DNA of 64,000 nt, from NCBI GenBank assembly GCA_028282295.1, contig JANQIE010000021.1, positions 1 to 64,000 of the forward strand, read 5' to 3'. Below the pieces are notes generated by a model, which saw nothing but the letters and a program-made list of their open reading frames with translations, searched no databases and was not told where the DNA came from. Positions 9,325 through 17,793 of the stretch are shown here, piece after piece; position 1 is the first letter of the stretch; every line of letters starts with the position of its first letter. The stretch comes from Desulfobacterales bacterium (GTDB lineage Bacteria > Desulfobacterota > Desulfobacteria > Desulfobacterales > JANQIE01). The translations under genes and the position numbers were made by a program.

Positions 9325-10089
9325 ATGGCAAATATTATATGCATAGCCAACCAAAAGGGCGGGGTCGGCAAGACCACCACGGCGGTTAACCTGTCAGCAG
9401 CCATTGCGGTGTCGGAAAAGCGGACTCTGTTGGTCGACTGTGACCCACAGGCCAATGCGACCACCGGTATCGGCATCGATAAAACCAATCTGGACAGAAC
9501 TCTTTATCATGGTTTGATCGGTGCGGCTTCAGCCCAAAATCTAATCACGGACAGCCCCATCGAAACCCTCAAGGTGATGCCGTCGCGGGTTGAACTGATC
9601 GGCTTCGAAGTTGAGATGATGGATGCTCCCGGCCGTGAAGTCGCCTTGAAAAGACTTTTGGCGCAGGTCGAGGATGATTTTGATTACATCATTTTGGACT
9701 GTCCGCCGTCATTGAGTTTGTTAACTGTCAATGCCATGGTGGCCGCGGATTTTGTTTTGATTCCGCTGCAATGTGAGTTTTATGCCCTGGAGGGCCTTAG
9801 CCAGTTGAACCGGACGATCCAACGGATAAAAAACGGTTTTAATCCAAATCTGGAACTGGCCGGTATTCTTTTGACCATGTTTGATAAACGGACGAATTTG
9901 TCGTTGCAGGTCGCTGAAGATGCTGAACGGGTGTTTCGGGATCTGGTGTTCAAGACCGTGGTGCCCCGCAACATTCGTTTGGGTGAAGCGCCGAGTTTCG
10001 GCAAACCGATTTTGCTTTACGACGCCGCCTCGGCCGGTGCCCGGAGCTATTTCAGTCTGGCTAAAGAGATTATGCAAGCACCTGTTTAG
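9325..10089 (+). CDS. parA: Chromosome-partitioning ATPase ParA (Soj)
   Basis: A 254-residue ParA/MinD-type ATPase. The deviant Walker A is KGGVGKTTTAVNL at the N-terminus. The A' motif is YIILDCPPSL, and LLTMFD follows in the second half. With ParB bound near the origin it drives chromosome segregation. The start is placed at the ATG opening MANIICIANQ; earlier in-frame starts (9244, 9307) add residues absent from typical Soj proteins. No good ribosome binding site is visible for any of them. parB follows immediately. Size and domain content point to the chromosomal rather than a plasmid type. Confidence 0.92.
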   Translation: MANIICIANQKGGVGKTTTAVNLSAAIAVSEKRTLLVDCDPQANATTGIGIDKTNLDRTLYHGLIGAASAQNLITDSPIETLKVMPSRVELIGFEVEMMDAPGREVALKRLLAQVEDDFDYIILDCPPSLSLLTVNAMVAADFVLIPLQCEFYALEGLSQLNRTIQRIKNGFNPNLELAGILLTMFDKRTNLSLQVAEDAERVFRDLVFKTVVPRNIRLGEAPSFGKPILLYDAASAGARSYFSLAKEIMQAPV

Positions 10090-10100
10090 TGAGTGAAAAG

Positions 10101-10982
10101 ATGACAGAACGGCAGACACAACCGCAAAAACGTAAAAGAATGGCTTTGGGGCGAGGCTTGGACGCACTGATCCCCACCTCGGCCGTGGAGGACCTGGAGT
10201 CGCAACGGCTCATTGATTGCGATGTGACGCTGATTCGTCCCAATCGTTATCAACCGCGTTCCCGCTTTGCCGAAGATGAACTGCACGATTTGTGCGAATC
10301 GATCAAGACACAGGGGATCATTCAGCCTTTGGTAGTGCGCAAGGATCATGTCGGTTACGAACTGCTGGCCGGAGAACGGCGTCTCAGGGCAGCCAAGATG
10401 GCCGGTTTGAAGCAAGTACCGGTTGTGATCAAAACGCTTTCCGACGCGGATATGATTGAAATGTCGATTGTTGAAAATATCCAACGGGAGGATTTGAATC
10501 CGATTGAGGAAGCCGAAGCCTACCACCGGTTGATATCCGAATTTGATATCACCCAGGAACAGGTCGCCGAGAGGGTCGGCAAGAGTCGGTCGGCCGTTGC
10601 CAATTTTCTGCGTTTGCGCCAGTTGCCGGCGCCGATAAAAGCAACCATCGAAGAGGGCACGGTAAGCATGGGACATGCCCGTGCACTTTTAGGGATCGAA
10701 TCACCGGCCCAGCAACAAGCCGCTTGGAAAAAAGTTGTCAGCAAGGGGTTGTCGGTCAGAGAGACCGAAGCCTTGGTTAAGAAATTCAAATCAAATCCTG
10801 TCAGACCTCCCCGGCGATCTGCTGCTGATCAGCACTACTATGTTGATTTAGGCGAGCAGTTGACCCGTCATTTCGGCACTAAAGTAATAATCAAAAAAAA
10901 GGGCCGCAAAGGCCGGGTAGAAATCGAATACTACAGCGATGATGATCTGGATCGTCTGATCGAGCGTTTACGGGGGGCGTGA
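10101..10982 (+). CDS. parB: Chromosome-partitioning protein ParB (Spo0J)
   Basis: About 293 residues. It opens with the MALGRGLDALIP segment typical of chromosomal ParB. The CTP-binding N-terminal domain follows with GERRLRAAK and the ENIQRE-LNPIEEA box. A helix-turn-helix (EQVAERVGKSRSAVANFLRL) comes next, and a C-terminal dimerisation region ends in LIERLRG. The family loads at parS as a clamp and partners with ParA. The ATG at 10101 is preferred; a GTG at 10089 that overlaps the parA stop is an alternative start. I saw no parS-like TGTTTCACGTGAAACA site in the window. Confidence 0.92.
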   Translation: MTERQTQPQKRKRMALGRGLDALIPTSAVEDLESQRLIDCDVTLIRPNRYQPRSRFAEDELHDLCESIKTQGIIQPLVVRKDHVGYELLAGERRLRAAKMAGLKQVPVVIKTLSDADMIEMSIVENIQREDLNPIEEAEAYHRLISEFDITQEQVAERVGKSRSAVANFLRLRQLPAPIKATIEEGTVSMGHARALLGIESPAQQQAAWKKVVSKGLSVRETEALVKKFKSNPVRPPRRSAADQHYYVDLGEQLTRHFGTKVIIKKKGRKGRVEIEYYSDDDLDRLIERLRGA

Positions 10983-11021
10983 GGTAGTGTCATTCAAAGC
11001 CTCAAGCTGAAAGTCTAATTA

Positions 11022-11549
11022 ATGTCGCTACATATCATCATCGATGGATACAACCTGATCCGGCAATCCTCTTATTTCAGCACATTTGATATTCAGGACA
11101 TCCAAATGGGCCGGGAGGCGCTCATAGACGCCCTGGCTTGTTACAAACGCTTGAAAAGGCATCGCATAACTGTTGTTTTTGACGGGGGCAATGCGTCTTG
11201 GCCGTCATCCCGTTCTGAACAGCATCAAGGCATTGAGATTCAGTATTCCCGACAGGGGCAGACGGCTGATGAGGTTATCACGAAGTTTGCCGCCCGTTTG
11301 CGTGAAAAGGCGCTGGTGGTAAGTTCGGATCGCGAAGTAATCGAGGCCGCGACCCGTAGTTGTGCCGCGACAATCGATTCAAATTCATTTGAGCACAAGA
11401 TTACTGCGGCCGCCCAAGTGGCCGGGGTGGAAGACTTTGTCGAAAGCTTCGATGCCGATGGCTGGAAACCAACAACGAAAAAAAAGGGGCCGCGTCGCCG
11501 CTTGAGCAAGAGAGCGCGGCGCAACCGGAGTAAGATCGCCAAACTTTAA
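11022..11549 (+). CDS. NYN-domain ribonuclease (YacP-like)
   Basis: A 175-residue protein. The NYN/PIN-like fold is recognisable from IIIDGYNLIR at the N-terminus, VVFDGG in the middle, and ADEVITKFA followed by VVSSDREV. These carry the acidic residues of the metal site. The C-terminal 25 residues are very basic, which suits RNA binding. The Bacillus relative (YacP/Rae1) is a ribosome-associated mRNA endonuclease. It sits just downstream of parAB on the same strand. Confidence 0.85.
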   Translation: MSLHIIIDGYNLIRQSSYFSTFDIQDIQMGREALIDALACYKRLKRHRITVVFDGGNASWPSSRSEQHQGIEIQYSRQGQTADEVITKFAARLREKALVVSSDREVIEAATRSCAATIDSNSFEHKITAAAQVAGVEDFVESFDADGWKPTTKKKGPRRRLSKRARRNRSKIAKL

Positions 11550-11551
11550 TT

Positions 11552-11575
11552 GTTGCTATTTCCGGATGGACACTT
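11552..11575. repeat. Single arm of repeat family 1
   Basis: GCTATTTCCGGATGGACACT occurs a few bases after the stop of the NYN gene, with no partner arm nearby. A family 2 half-end (CACGAGCCCCTAAG) follows near 11640. These look like remnants or solo ends. Confidence 0.6.
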
Positions 11576-11685
11576 ACTAAAAGCTCAATGTCATATTGGA
11601 TTGGACCCCAAGACTTGTTTGAAAAAATTACTATTCTATCACGAGCCCCTAAGCAGCAGATCATGCAGAAGCGGTAAACCACGCC

Positions 11686-12102
11686 ATGAAGCGGATATGT
11701 GTCATTGATGGTCAAGGTGGTGGGATCGGCAGCGCAATTATCAAACGTTTGCAGCAACGATACGGCGATACCGTCGAGATTGTTGCCCTGGGTACTAATG
11801 CCGTTGCGACCGCCAATATGCTCAGGGCACGGGCCAACCGGGGCGCTTCCGGTGAGAACGCCATCGTCTTCACCATTCAGCATGCGGATTTGATCATCGG
11901 TCCCTTGGGTATCGTGCTGGCCAACGCCATGCTGGGCGAGGTATCGCCGGCCATCGCCGCCGCTGTTGCCAGTTGTCAGGCCCCCAAAATACTACTGCCC
12001 CTGCCGCAGGAAAATGTCACCATCGTCGGTGTCGAGTTGATGCCGCTACCGGAGATGGTGGAGGCCATGGTGGCGCAGTACTTGGGGTTCGCGAAAAACT
12101 AA
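11686..12102 (+). CDS. DUF3842 family protein
   Basis: A 138-residue protein matching the DUF3842 pattern. A glycine-rich Rossmann-like start (ICVIDGQGGGIGSAI) is followed by an EIVALGTNAVAT strand-helix and a central GPLGIVLANAMLGE segment. No function is assigned to the family. The small nucleotide-binding-like fold and its occurrence in anaerobes are all that can be said. The last codons and the stop (encoding GFAKN) fall within the left arm of a family 2 repeat, so the repeat has supplied the native C-terminus. Confidence 0.8.
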   Translation: MKRICVIDGQGGGIGSAIIKRLQQRYGDTVEIVALGTNAVATANMLRARANRGASGENAIVFTIQHADLIIGPLGIVLANAMLGEVSPAIAAAVASCQAPKILLPLPQENVTIVGVELMPLPEMVEAMVAQYLGFAKN

Positions 12103-12262
12103 TTTTACATTTTATGCATACCGGCGTTAGATCTCCCGGCCCGATCTTCAGCTCCAAAATCCTCGCCATAGCTTGCTATGGTTGCGGTTCTGGCCCTTCG
12201 GATTGAACTAGGATGACCTAAATCCGGGCGCCTAAAGTGTGAAATTAGTTTTTCGCGAGCCC
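12088..12262. repeat. Palindromic repeat family 2, copy overlapping a gene end
   Basis: The left arm (GTTCGCGAAAAACTAATTTT) contains the stop of the DUF3842 gene. The right arm reads GAAATTAGTTTTTCGCGAGC. The centre is AATCCTCGCCATAGCTTGC then TGGTTGCGGTTCTGGC. A further solo end (CCGCGAGCCCTAG) lies at about 12351-12363. Nothing else is seen between 12103 and 12422. Confidence 0.85.
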
Positions 12263-12422
12263 TCAACCTGAGTTTGTATCCTACCGAAGTCCAGACGCGG
12301 AAAGCAGAATTGCGGATGGGCTCCTTGATTCCGGAATTTGGGATTTTTTTTCCGCGAGCCCTAGATTAACGACATCAACCCCAACGTTGCAAAGTAGACT
12401 GATTTGAAGAGATTTTATCAAA

Positions 12423-14147
12423 ATGAGAATAGTTGTAGCTAAAACAGCGGGTTTTTGCATGGGCGTGAAGCGTGCCGTCGAGTTAGGTCTGGATACAGGC
12501 AACAAACCTTCGGAGTCGATTTATACGTTCGGCCCGCTTATCCACAATCCCCAGGTATTGAACCTGCTAAAGGAAAAGGGAATTACCATTCTCGATACCA
12601 TTCCCGATAAAGCCGGCGGAATCGTACTCATCCGGGCCCATGGTGTCCCACCGCAAGTGCAACGGGAGTTGAAGCAGGTTGGTTTCGAGGTGGTGGATGC
12701 CACCTGCCCAAGAGTAATAAAGGTACAGACGATCATTTGCAAACACGCCCGTAAGGATTATGCAACAATCATTATCGGCGATGCAGACCACCCGGAAGTA
12801 GTCGGGCTGTTGGGCTATACTGCCGGCCGGGGCTATGTGGCCGCCGACATGGAGTCGGTAAGGGCTTTGCCCGCCTTTGATAGAGCGATTATTGTCGCTC
12901 AAACCACCCAAAACATGCAGTTGTTCACCCAAGTAAAAGAATGGGCCGGGCAGCATCATCCCCACTATCTGGTTTTCAATACGATCTGTGACTCAACGGA
13001 AAAACGGCAATCCGAAGTTACCCGTTTGGCCCGGGCCGTGGATGCCATGGTCGTGGTGGGGGGGCACAACAGCGGTAACACCCAACGATTGGCTGATATC
13101 GCGCGCAAAACCGGTAAACCGGTGTATCAGGTGGAAACCGCGGCGGAGTTGGATGAAGCACAGCTTGCCGGATTTCAAAAAGTCGGCATTACTGCCGGTG
13201 CGTCAACTCCCAATTGGATAACCAATGATGTCTGCCGTGTTCTGGAAGAACTACCATATAAAAAAGGAAGGGGGGTGCGCTGTGTTCTTTTTCGCCTTCA
13301 GCGCGTCTTGTTGTTGACGAGTCTCTACGTCTCGGTGGGGGCTTGTGCGTTGAGCTACGCCGGTATGCATTTACAGAACATTCGCCCAAGCTTGGCCCAT
13401 GCAATGATCGCGTTGCTTTACGTATTGTCCATGCATATCCTGAATCATTTGACCGGCGGCAAGGCCGACCGCTACAACGATCCCAAACGCGCCTCTTTCT
13501 ATACGAAATACCGTTATTTGTTAGCCTTTTTAGCGACCGCCGCCGGCGCCGCCGGTCTTGTAATGGCGTATTCCCACGGCTGGCTGCCATTTTCAATATT
13601 GCTCATCATGAGTGTAATGGGGCTCACCTATAATCGGCGCCTGCTGCCGCGCCGTTTGTTTAACGGCAAGGGACGGCTGAAAGACATTCCGGGCTCCAAA
13701 ACCGTCTTGATCGCCTTGGCCTGGGGGGTCGTTACGTCGCTATTGCCCTATATCAGCGAGCATGGGCGGGTGAGCTTGCAAGGTCTAGTGATATTCTTCG
13801 GCGCCACTGCGATGGTTTTTGCGCGTACCGCTTTTTTTGATATTCTTGATATGCAAGGTGACCGTATTGTGGGGCGCGGCACCATTCCTCTGGTGTTCGG
13901 TGCCCGCAAGACATTTAAGACCATTCAGTATACATTACTGATTTTAGCAGGTGTGCTGCTTGCAACGAGCCTGGTGCGTTTTATTTCCAGCCTGGGGGCG
14001 TTATTGGCGTTATGCCCGTTGATTATGTATTTGGTGATGGACCGGCATCGCAAAGGGCTGCTTCTACCGGGGATTCGGCTCGAATTTCTCATCGATACCC
14101 ATTTTATTCTCGCCGGTGGTTTGGCTTGGGTTTGGGCGGTGGTCTAG
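12423..14147 (+). CDS. ispH: IspH fused to a UbiA-family membrane prenyltransferase domain
   Basis: A 574-residue fusion. Residues 1-280 are a complete 4-hydroxy-3-methylbut-2-enyl diphosphate reductase. The 4Fe-4S cysteines C12, C95 and C189 are present. So are the active-site histidines H41, H73 and H123, E125, the TT at 161-162, S217/N219 and S261. Residues about 285-574 form a polytopic UbiA-type domain of 8-9 membrane segments. Its first Asp motif is altered (N341...D349...D353) and its second is well kept (D473, D476, D480, then GRGTIP). IspH makes IPP/DMAPP. UbiA proteins attach polyprenyl groups to aromatic acceptors. The reading frame is continuous through the junction (KKGRGVRCVLF). 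The second domain's acceptor cannot be read from sequence. Confidence 0.9.
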   Translation: MRIVVAKTAGFCMGVKRAVELGLDTGNKPSESIYTFGPLIHNPQVLNLLKEKGITILDTIPDKAGGIVLIRAHGVPPQVQRELKQVGFEVVDATCPRVIKVQTIICKHARKDYATIIIGDADHPEVVGLLGYTAGRGYVAADMESVRALPAFDRAIIVAQTTQNMQLFTQVKEWAGQHHPHYLVFNTICDSTEKRQSEVTRLARAVDAMVVVGGHNSGNTQRLADIARKTGKPVYQVETAAELDEAQLAGFQKVGITAGASTPNWITNDVCRVLEELPYKKGRGVRCVLFRLQRVLLLTSLYVSVGACALSYAGMHLQNIRPSLAHAMIALLYVLSMHILNHLTGGKADRYNDPKRASFYTKYRYLLAFLATAAGAAGLVMAYSHGWLPFSILLIMSVMGLTYNRRLLPRRLFNGKGRLKDIPGSKTVLIALAWGVVTSLLPYISEHGRVSLQGLVIFFGATAMVFARTAFFDILDMQGDRIVGRGTIPLVFGARKTFKTIQYTLLILAGVLLATSLVRFISSLGALLALCPLIMYLVMDRHRKGLLLPGIRLEFLIDTHFILAGGLAWVWAVV

Positions 14148-14148
14148 T

Positions 14149-14760
14149 TCAGCGGCCAATAAGTGGCTCGCGCCCTTTGCGCAATCGCTTCAGATTATCT
14201 TTATGGCGCCACCAAATCAAAAAGGCGGTGACGCCCGCGCATATTGTCAGGGGCAGGGAATTACGGTTCAGCCAAACTGCAACCGGCAGGCAGAGGGTTG
14301 CGGTTAACGAACCGACTGATACCCGTTTGCTCAACCAGACCGCAGTGATAAAGACAAGCAGGGCCAACCCGGTTGCGGCTGGCGCTATACTAAAAAAAGC
14401 ACCGGCGGCAGTTGCAACGCCCTTACCGCCTTTGAATTTCAAGTAAAGCGGGAAAAGGTGGCCGGCGATAGCGCCCAAGGCGATCAGGCCGATGAGAAAA
14501 TTGCGCGTTTCACCGTGGAGAAAAAACATACCGAGCCCCACGGGTAGCGCGCCTTTCAGCATGTCGACGCCAAGCGTGAGCAGGCCGACTTTCAAGCCCA
14601 CAACACGGGCCACATTGGTCGCACCGATATTACCGCTACCGAATTTGCGGATATCGATTTTTCGAAACAATCGCGTAAACAGCAATCCGGTTGGAATGCC
14701 GCCGAGTAAATAGGCGCTCAGCATAATTACTGCCCAGATTATCGTATTGGACTCAGTCAT
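14149..14760 (-). CDS. plsY: Glycerol-3-phosphate acyltransferase PlsY
   Basis: A 203-residue integral membrane enzyme. It transfers acyl from acyl-phosphate to glycerol-3-phosphate, the first step of phospholipid synthesis in the PlsX/PlsY route. Family motifs are present: FGSGNIGATNV in the first cytoplasmic loop, FKGGKGVATAAGA in the second, and a basic third loop near RHKDNLKRL. Length is typical. It is convergent with the ispH-ubiA fusion, ending one base beyond it. A long hairpin repeat lies just upstream of the start. Confidence 0.93.
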   Translation of the reverse strand: MTESNTIIWAVIMLSAYLLGGIPTGLLFTRLFRKIDIRKFGSGNIGATNVARVVGLKVGLLTLGVDMLKGALPVGLGMFFLHGETRNFLIGLIALGAIAGHLFPLYLKFKGGKGVATAAGAFFSIAPAATGLALLVFITAVWLSKRVSVGSLTATLCLPVAVWLNRNSLPLTICAGVTAFLIWWRHKDNLKRLRKGREPLIGR

Positions 14761-14778
14761 GGTTGGTGTTCCCGATAT

Positions 14779-14850
14779 TAGGGCCGCGGAAAAAATAAAA
14801 TGTCCTAAAGTACGTTTGCATTTGGGATATTTTATTTTTTCCGCGGCCCT
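14779..14850. repeat. Palindromic repeat family 3, copy 1
   Basis: A 72-bp perfect-ended hairpin: AGGGCCGCGGAAAAAATAAA pairs with TTTATTTTTTCCGCGGCCCT around a short centre (CCTAAAGTACG...). It lies between the divergent plsY and Smr genes, about 19 bases from the plsY start codon, so it would lie in or next to the plsY leader. Confidence 0.9.
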
Positions 14851-14951
14851 CAGGACGCTTGGCTCGCCCCTGGTGAATCATGAACTGCCAAGTGATGCCG
14901 GTTATCATGAGTCACTTTCAAATTTTTTGCAAGGAGTCTTATAGGTTCGCT

Positions 14952-15230
14952 ATGGAACCGATTGAATTGCCGATCGACGGTGTCCTTGATCTACATACAT
15001 TTAAGCCGTCAGAGTTATCCGATCTGCTGGATGACTATATTACCGCCTGTTTGGCCAAACAAATCTATGATCTTCGTATTATCCATGGCAAGGGGCGAGG
15101 CGTCATCAAAAAGAAAGTCCACATGATTTTGCGTGCCCATAAGGCGGTTGTGTCTTATCGCGATGCGCCATTGGAAGCGGGCGGCTGGGGTGCGACCCTT
15201 GTAAAACTGCGCCGGCAGGACATTCCATGA
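14952..15230 (+). CDS. Smr-domain protein
   Basis: About 92 residues, essentially a solitary Smr domain. It has DLHTF near residue 14 in place of the common DLHG, then RIIHGKGRGVIKKKV around residues 40-55, and a GGWGATLVKL closing strand. Small Smr proteins are nucleic-acid-binding or nicking proteins related to the MutS2 C-terminus. The ATG at 14952 begins the recognisable domain. An AAGGAG lies 15 bases upstream, further than usual, so the exact start is uncertain. Confidence 0.85.
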   Translation: MEPIELPIDGVLDLHTFKPSELSDLLDDYITACLAKQIYDLRIIHGKGRGVIKKKVHMILRAHKAVVSYRDAPLEAGGWGATLVKLRRQDIP

Positions 15231-15231
15231 T

Positions 15232-15276
15232 TTGACATTTTTGTAACTATCTTATATTACAATATAAGATAGTTGC
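15232..15276 (+). promoter_or_regulatory. Promoter with overlapping palindrome, FapA-like gene
   Basis: TTGACA (15232-15237) is followed after 17 bases by TATTAC or after 15 by TATATT. A 14-bp perfect inverted repeat (AACTATCTTATATT, two bases, then its complement; 15245-15274) covers the -10 and the start-site region. Its left part matches the palindrome upstream of parA. Confidence 0.5.
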
Positions 15277-15324
15277 GGAATATGGATGGGCATTAAATAG
15301 CCAGCGATAGCGATGAGGATTTCA

Positions 15325-17541
15325 ATGGCCGAGCAGCAAACGATTATTATCGCCTGTCACGCTTGTCAGGCTAAATATAAGGTACCCGCCACGTTAGTCG
15401 GACAAACGGTGCATTGTAAAAAATGTGAAAACGCCTTTACCGTCGACGCGCCAGCCAAAACACCAGCTCTGCCCATAACCGCCAAACTCGCCTTGAGCTA
15501 TAAATTCCTCACCGAAGCCGAAATCAATGAGATTTTAACGCAACTATCCGCAAACACGGAGTCCATCACTGATGCCGTTTTCGAGCAACATCTAATCGGT
15601 AAGCAGGTGTTGCCGGAAGACAAATTGAATGCATTGCGAGCCGCTAAAAGTTTTTGGCAGGAGCGCCAGCAGGATTTGACATTCGGTGCTATCGCCGTGA
15701 AAAAGGGCCTTGTCAAAAAAGAAGATGTCGATCGCGTGCTGGCGCTGCAAGCTGAAAATTTTCGCAATCATCAAACGTGTATGATTATTGGTGATTTGCT
15801 GGTGGCGAGCAATCTACTTGCACCTGAACATCGTGATATTATTCTTAAGGCTCAGCAACGGTTGCGTGAGCAGGCGATGCAGCCGCCTGCAGCCGAAGAT
15901 GACAACCAACCGGCTACGGCCGATGATACGGCTACGGAACAAGCGACGGTTGATGCGGATACATTGGATAAGCTGTTTGCTTTGCACGTAACCGAAGATG
16001 GTATGCAAGCCTTGCTGACAATTAAGAAGCCGCTGCCCAAGGCCGTTGACGTGTCTTTTGTCAGGGCGTTTTTGGCCCATCATGAGATTGTACAAGGCAT
16101 TCGGGAAGACGATGATATCGCTAAATTTCTTCAGACGGGAAATGTAAACGAGCGTCCGTTTGCGGTTGCCGACGGTGTTGCTCCCAAAGCCGGTAAAGCC
16201 GCTGAGGTAAAATATTTATTTGAAATTGAGCGTGAGCGGGTTGGAACGGAACGAGAAGACGGACATATCGATTTTAGAGATCACGGTGAAATTCCGCACG
16301 TCAAACAAAACGATGTGTTGGCCGAACTTATTCCCGAAGTAGTCGGTGCAAGTGGTCGAGATGTGCATGGCCGGTCGTTGCCGGCGCCTGACAATGAACC
16401 GGTGAAATTAAGATGTGGTGCCGGTGCCGAGATAAGCGAAGATGGTTTGCAAATTGTGGCAAAACTTGACGGGCAGCCCAAATTGACCGTGAGCGGAAAA
16501 GTGTCGGTAATCACGGACCTGAAGATACCCGGAGATGTCGACTTGAAGACCGGCCACATCGATTTTGATGGTAATGTCAATGTGGGTGGCTCCATACGAA
16601 GCGAGTTTCGCGTGAAGGGTTGGAACCTCAGTGCCAAAGAAATACTGGCAGCCGCCATCAACACAGCCGGTGATGTGGACGTTAACGGGGGCATTATTGG
16701 CGGGGTAATACACGCCGAAGGATCGGTGCGGGCGAAATTTATGAAAGGGGCGAAAGTATACGCCTTCGGAGATGTTGTCGTCGAAAAAGAAGTCATGGAT
16801 TGCACCATCGAAACCAGTGGTGCGTGTATCGTGAAAAGTGGAAAAATACTTTCTTCGGAGATTGCGGCCAAGAAGGGGATCGAGGCCTTTGATGTCGGCA
16901 CGGATGTATCCAACCCGTGCCGCCTGCGAGTCGGTGTTGAGGATCATATTCAGAAGGCAATGGATGATTTCAAAAAGTTGATCAAAAAAAATAAAGCTGA
17001 ACTGAAAGAAATCGCCAAACAAAACGACCAGTTGGATGAACAGGAGCGGACAACCCACCGTATAATCGCGGAAATGGCCCAGGTGCAGGACCGTTCAATT
17101 GTTGAAAAGCGCGATTTGCAGGAACAAGTAGCCAAAGCGGAGCAAGATGGTTCACCAGACGCCCTGGCCGATTTGCGCAAAAAAGCGGATGAGCTCGAAG
17201 GGCGTGCCAAACATGCCGAGGAGTCTTTGGCCGCGTTGTTTGCCAAACAAGATCAAATGGAAGAGCAGAAAAACAACAACCTTAATCGCGTAGAGCACCT
17301 GAAACAGGAAATCGCGGAATATCGGGATGAAATGGAGGCCGTCATCAAATGGGCCAAACGTGTAAAAAAAGTACCCACGATTAAAATTAAAGGCACGATC
17401 ATTGCTGGAACTTTTTTGCATGGTGTTCATTCCACGATGGTTTTGAAGGAAAACCGCAAACATACTCAAATTCGTGAAGTGAAAACTACGGATCCCGAAG
17501 CTGAAGCGGAATATGAATTACGCTCCTCCATCCAACGCTAA
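15325..17541 (+). CDS. Zinc-ribbon plus DUF342 (FapA-like) polymerising protein
   Basis: About 738 residues. Residues 8-40 are a four-Cys zinc ribbon (C11, C14, C31, C34) of the kind fused to many deltaproteobacterial regulators. Residues about 45-210 are helical and of unknown type. Residues about 240-550 are the FapA/DUF342 region, with a beta-helix of repeated glycine-bearing strands (DVDVNGGIIGGVIHAEGSV). A coiled coil covers about residues 550-670, and a short beta tail closes the protein. FapA domains bind membranes or self-assemble in several bacteria. GAGG lies about 6 bases before the ATG at 15325, so this is chosen over the ATG at 15313. Confidence 0.85.
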   Translation: MAEQQTIIIACHACQAKYKVPATLVGQTVHCKKCENAFTVDAPAKTPALPITAKLALSYKFLTEAEINEILTQLSANTESITDAVFEQHLIGKQVLPEDKLNALRAAKSFWQERQQDLTFGAIAVKKGLVKKEDVDRVLALQAENFRNHQTCMIIGDLLVASNLLAPEHRDIILKAQQRLREQAMQPPAAEDDNQPATADDTATEQATVDADTLDKLFALHVTEDGMQALLTIKKPLPKAVDVSFVRAFLAHHEIVQGIREDDDIAKFLQTGNVNERPFAVADGVAPKAGKAAEVKYLFEIERERVGTEREDGHIDFRDHGEIPHVKQNDVLAELIPEVVGASGRDVHGRSLPAPDNEPVKLRCGAGAEISEDGLQIVAKLDGQPKLTVSGKVSVITDLKIPGDVDLKTGHIDFDGNVNVGGSIRSEFRVKGWNLSAKEILAAAINTAGDVDVNGGIIGGVIHAEGSVRAKFMKGAKVYAFGDVVVEKEVMDCTIETSGACIVKSGKILSSEIAAKKGIEAFDVGTDVSNPCRLRVGVEDHIQKAMDDFKKLIKKNKAELKEIAKQNDQLDEQERTTHRIIAEMAQVQDRSIVEKRDLQEQVAKAEQDGSPDALADLRKKADELEGRAKHAEESLAALFAKQDQMEEQKNNNLNRVEHLKQEIAEYRDEMEAVIKWAKRVKKVPTIKIKGTIIAGTFLHGVHSTMVLKENRKHTQIREVKTTDPEAEAEYELRSSIQR

Positions 17542-17734
17542 TGGTCGGTTCCACCCCACGTTTATGTCTCCCTTGTACATACCTTCCGTCACTGGATACC
17601 TTAATATTATTAAGACCGGCATCCGGGCGGTAACCCGCTTCATGCCTAACAGATTAATATTACAGCAAAAGCTATAATTTTTCCGTTTTTCCGAAAAAAG
17701 ATAAAAATAAAACGCAAAAATTGCAAAAAAAGAC

Positions 17735-17764
17735 TTGCATTTTTTGCAAACGTTTACTAATTAT
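17735..17764 (+). promoter_or_regulatory. Self-repressed promoter of the LacI-type gene, with operator
   Basis: -35 TTGCAT (17735-17740), an 18-base spacer, and -10 AATTAT (17759-17764). The spacer is filled by TTGCAAACGTTTACT (17744-17758), a CG-centred palindrome of the LacI/GalR type. The identical 15-mer is found ahead of iolM. This arrangement predicts autoregulation. Confidence 0.7.
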
Positions 17765-17793
17765 GAACCATAAACATTGCAAATGTGTGCAAC

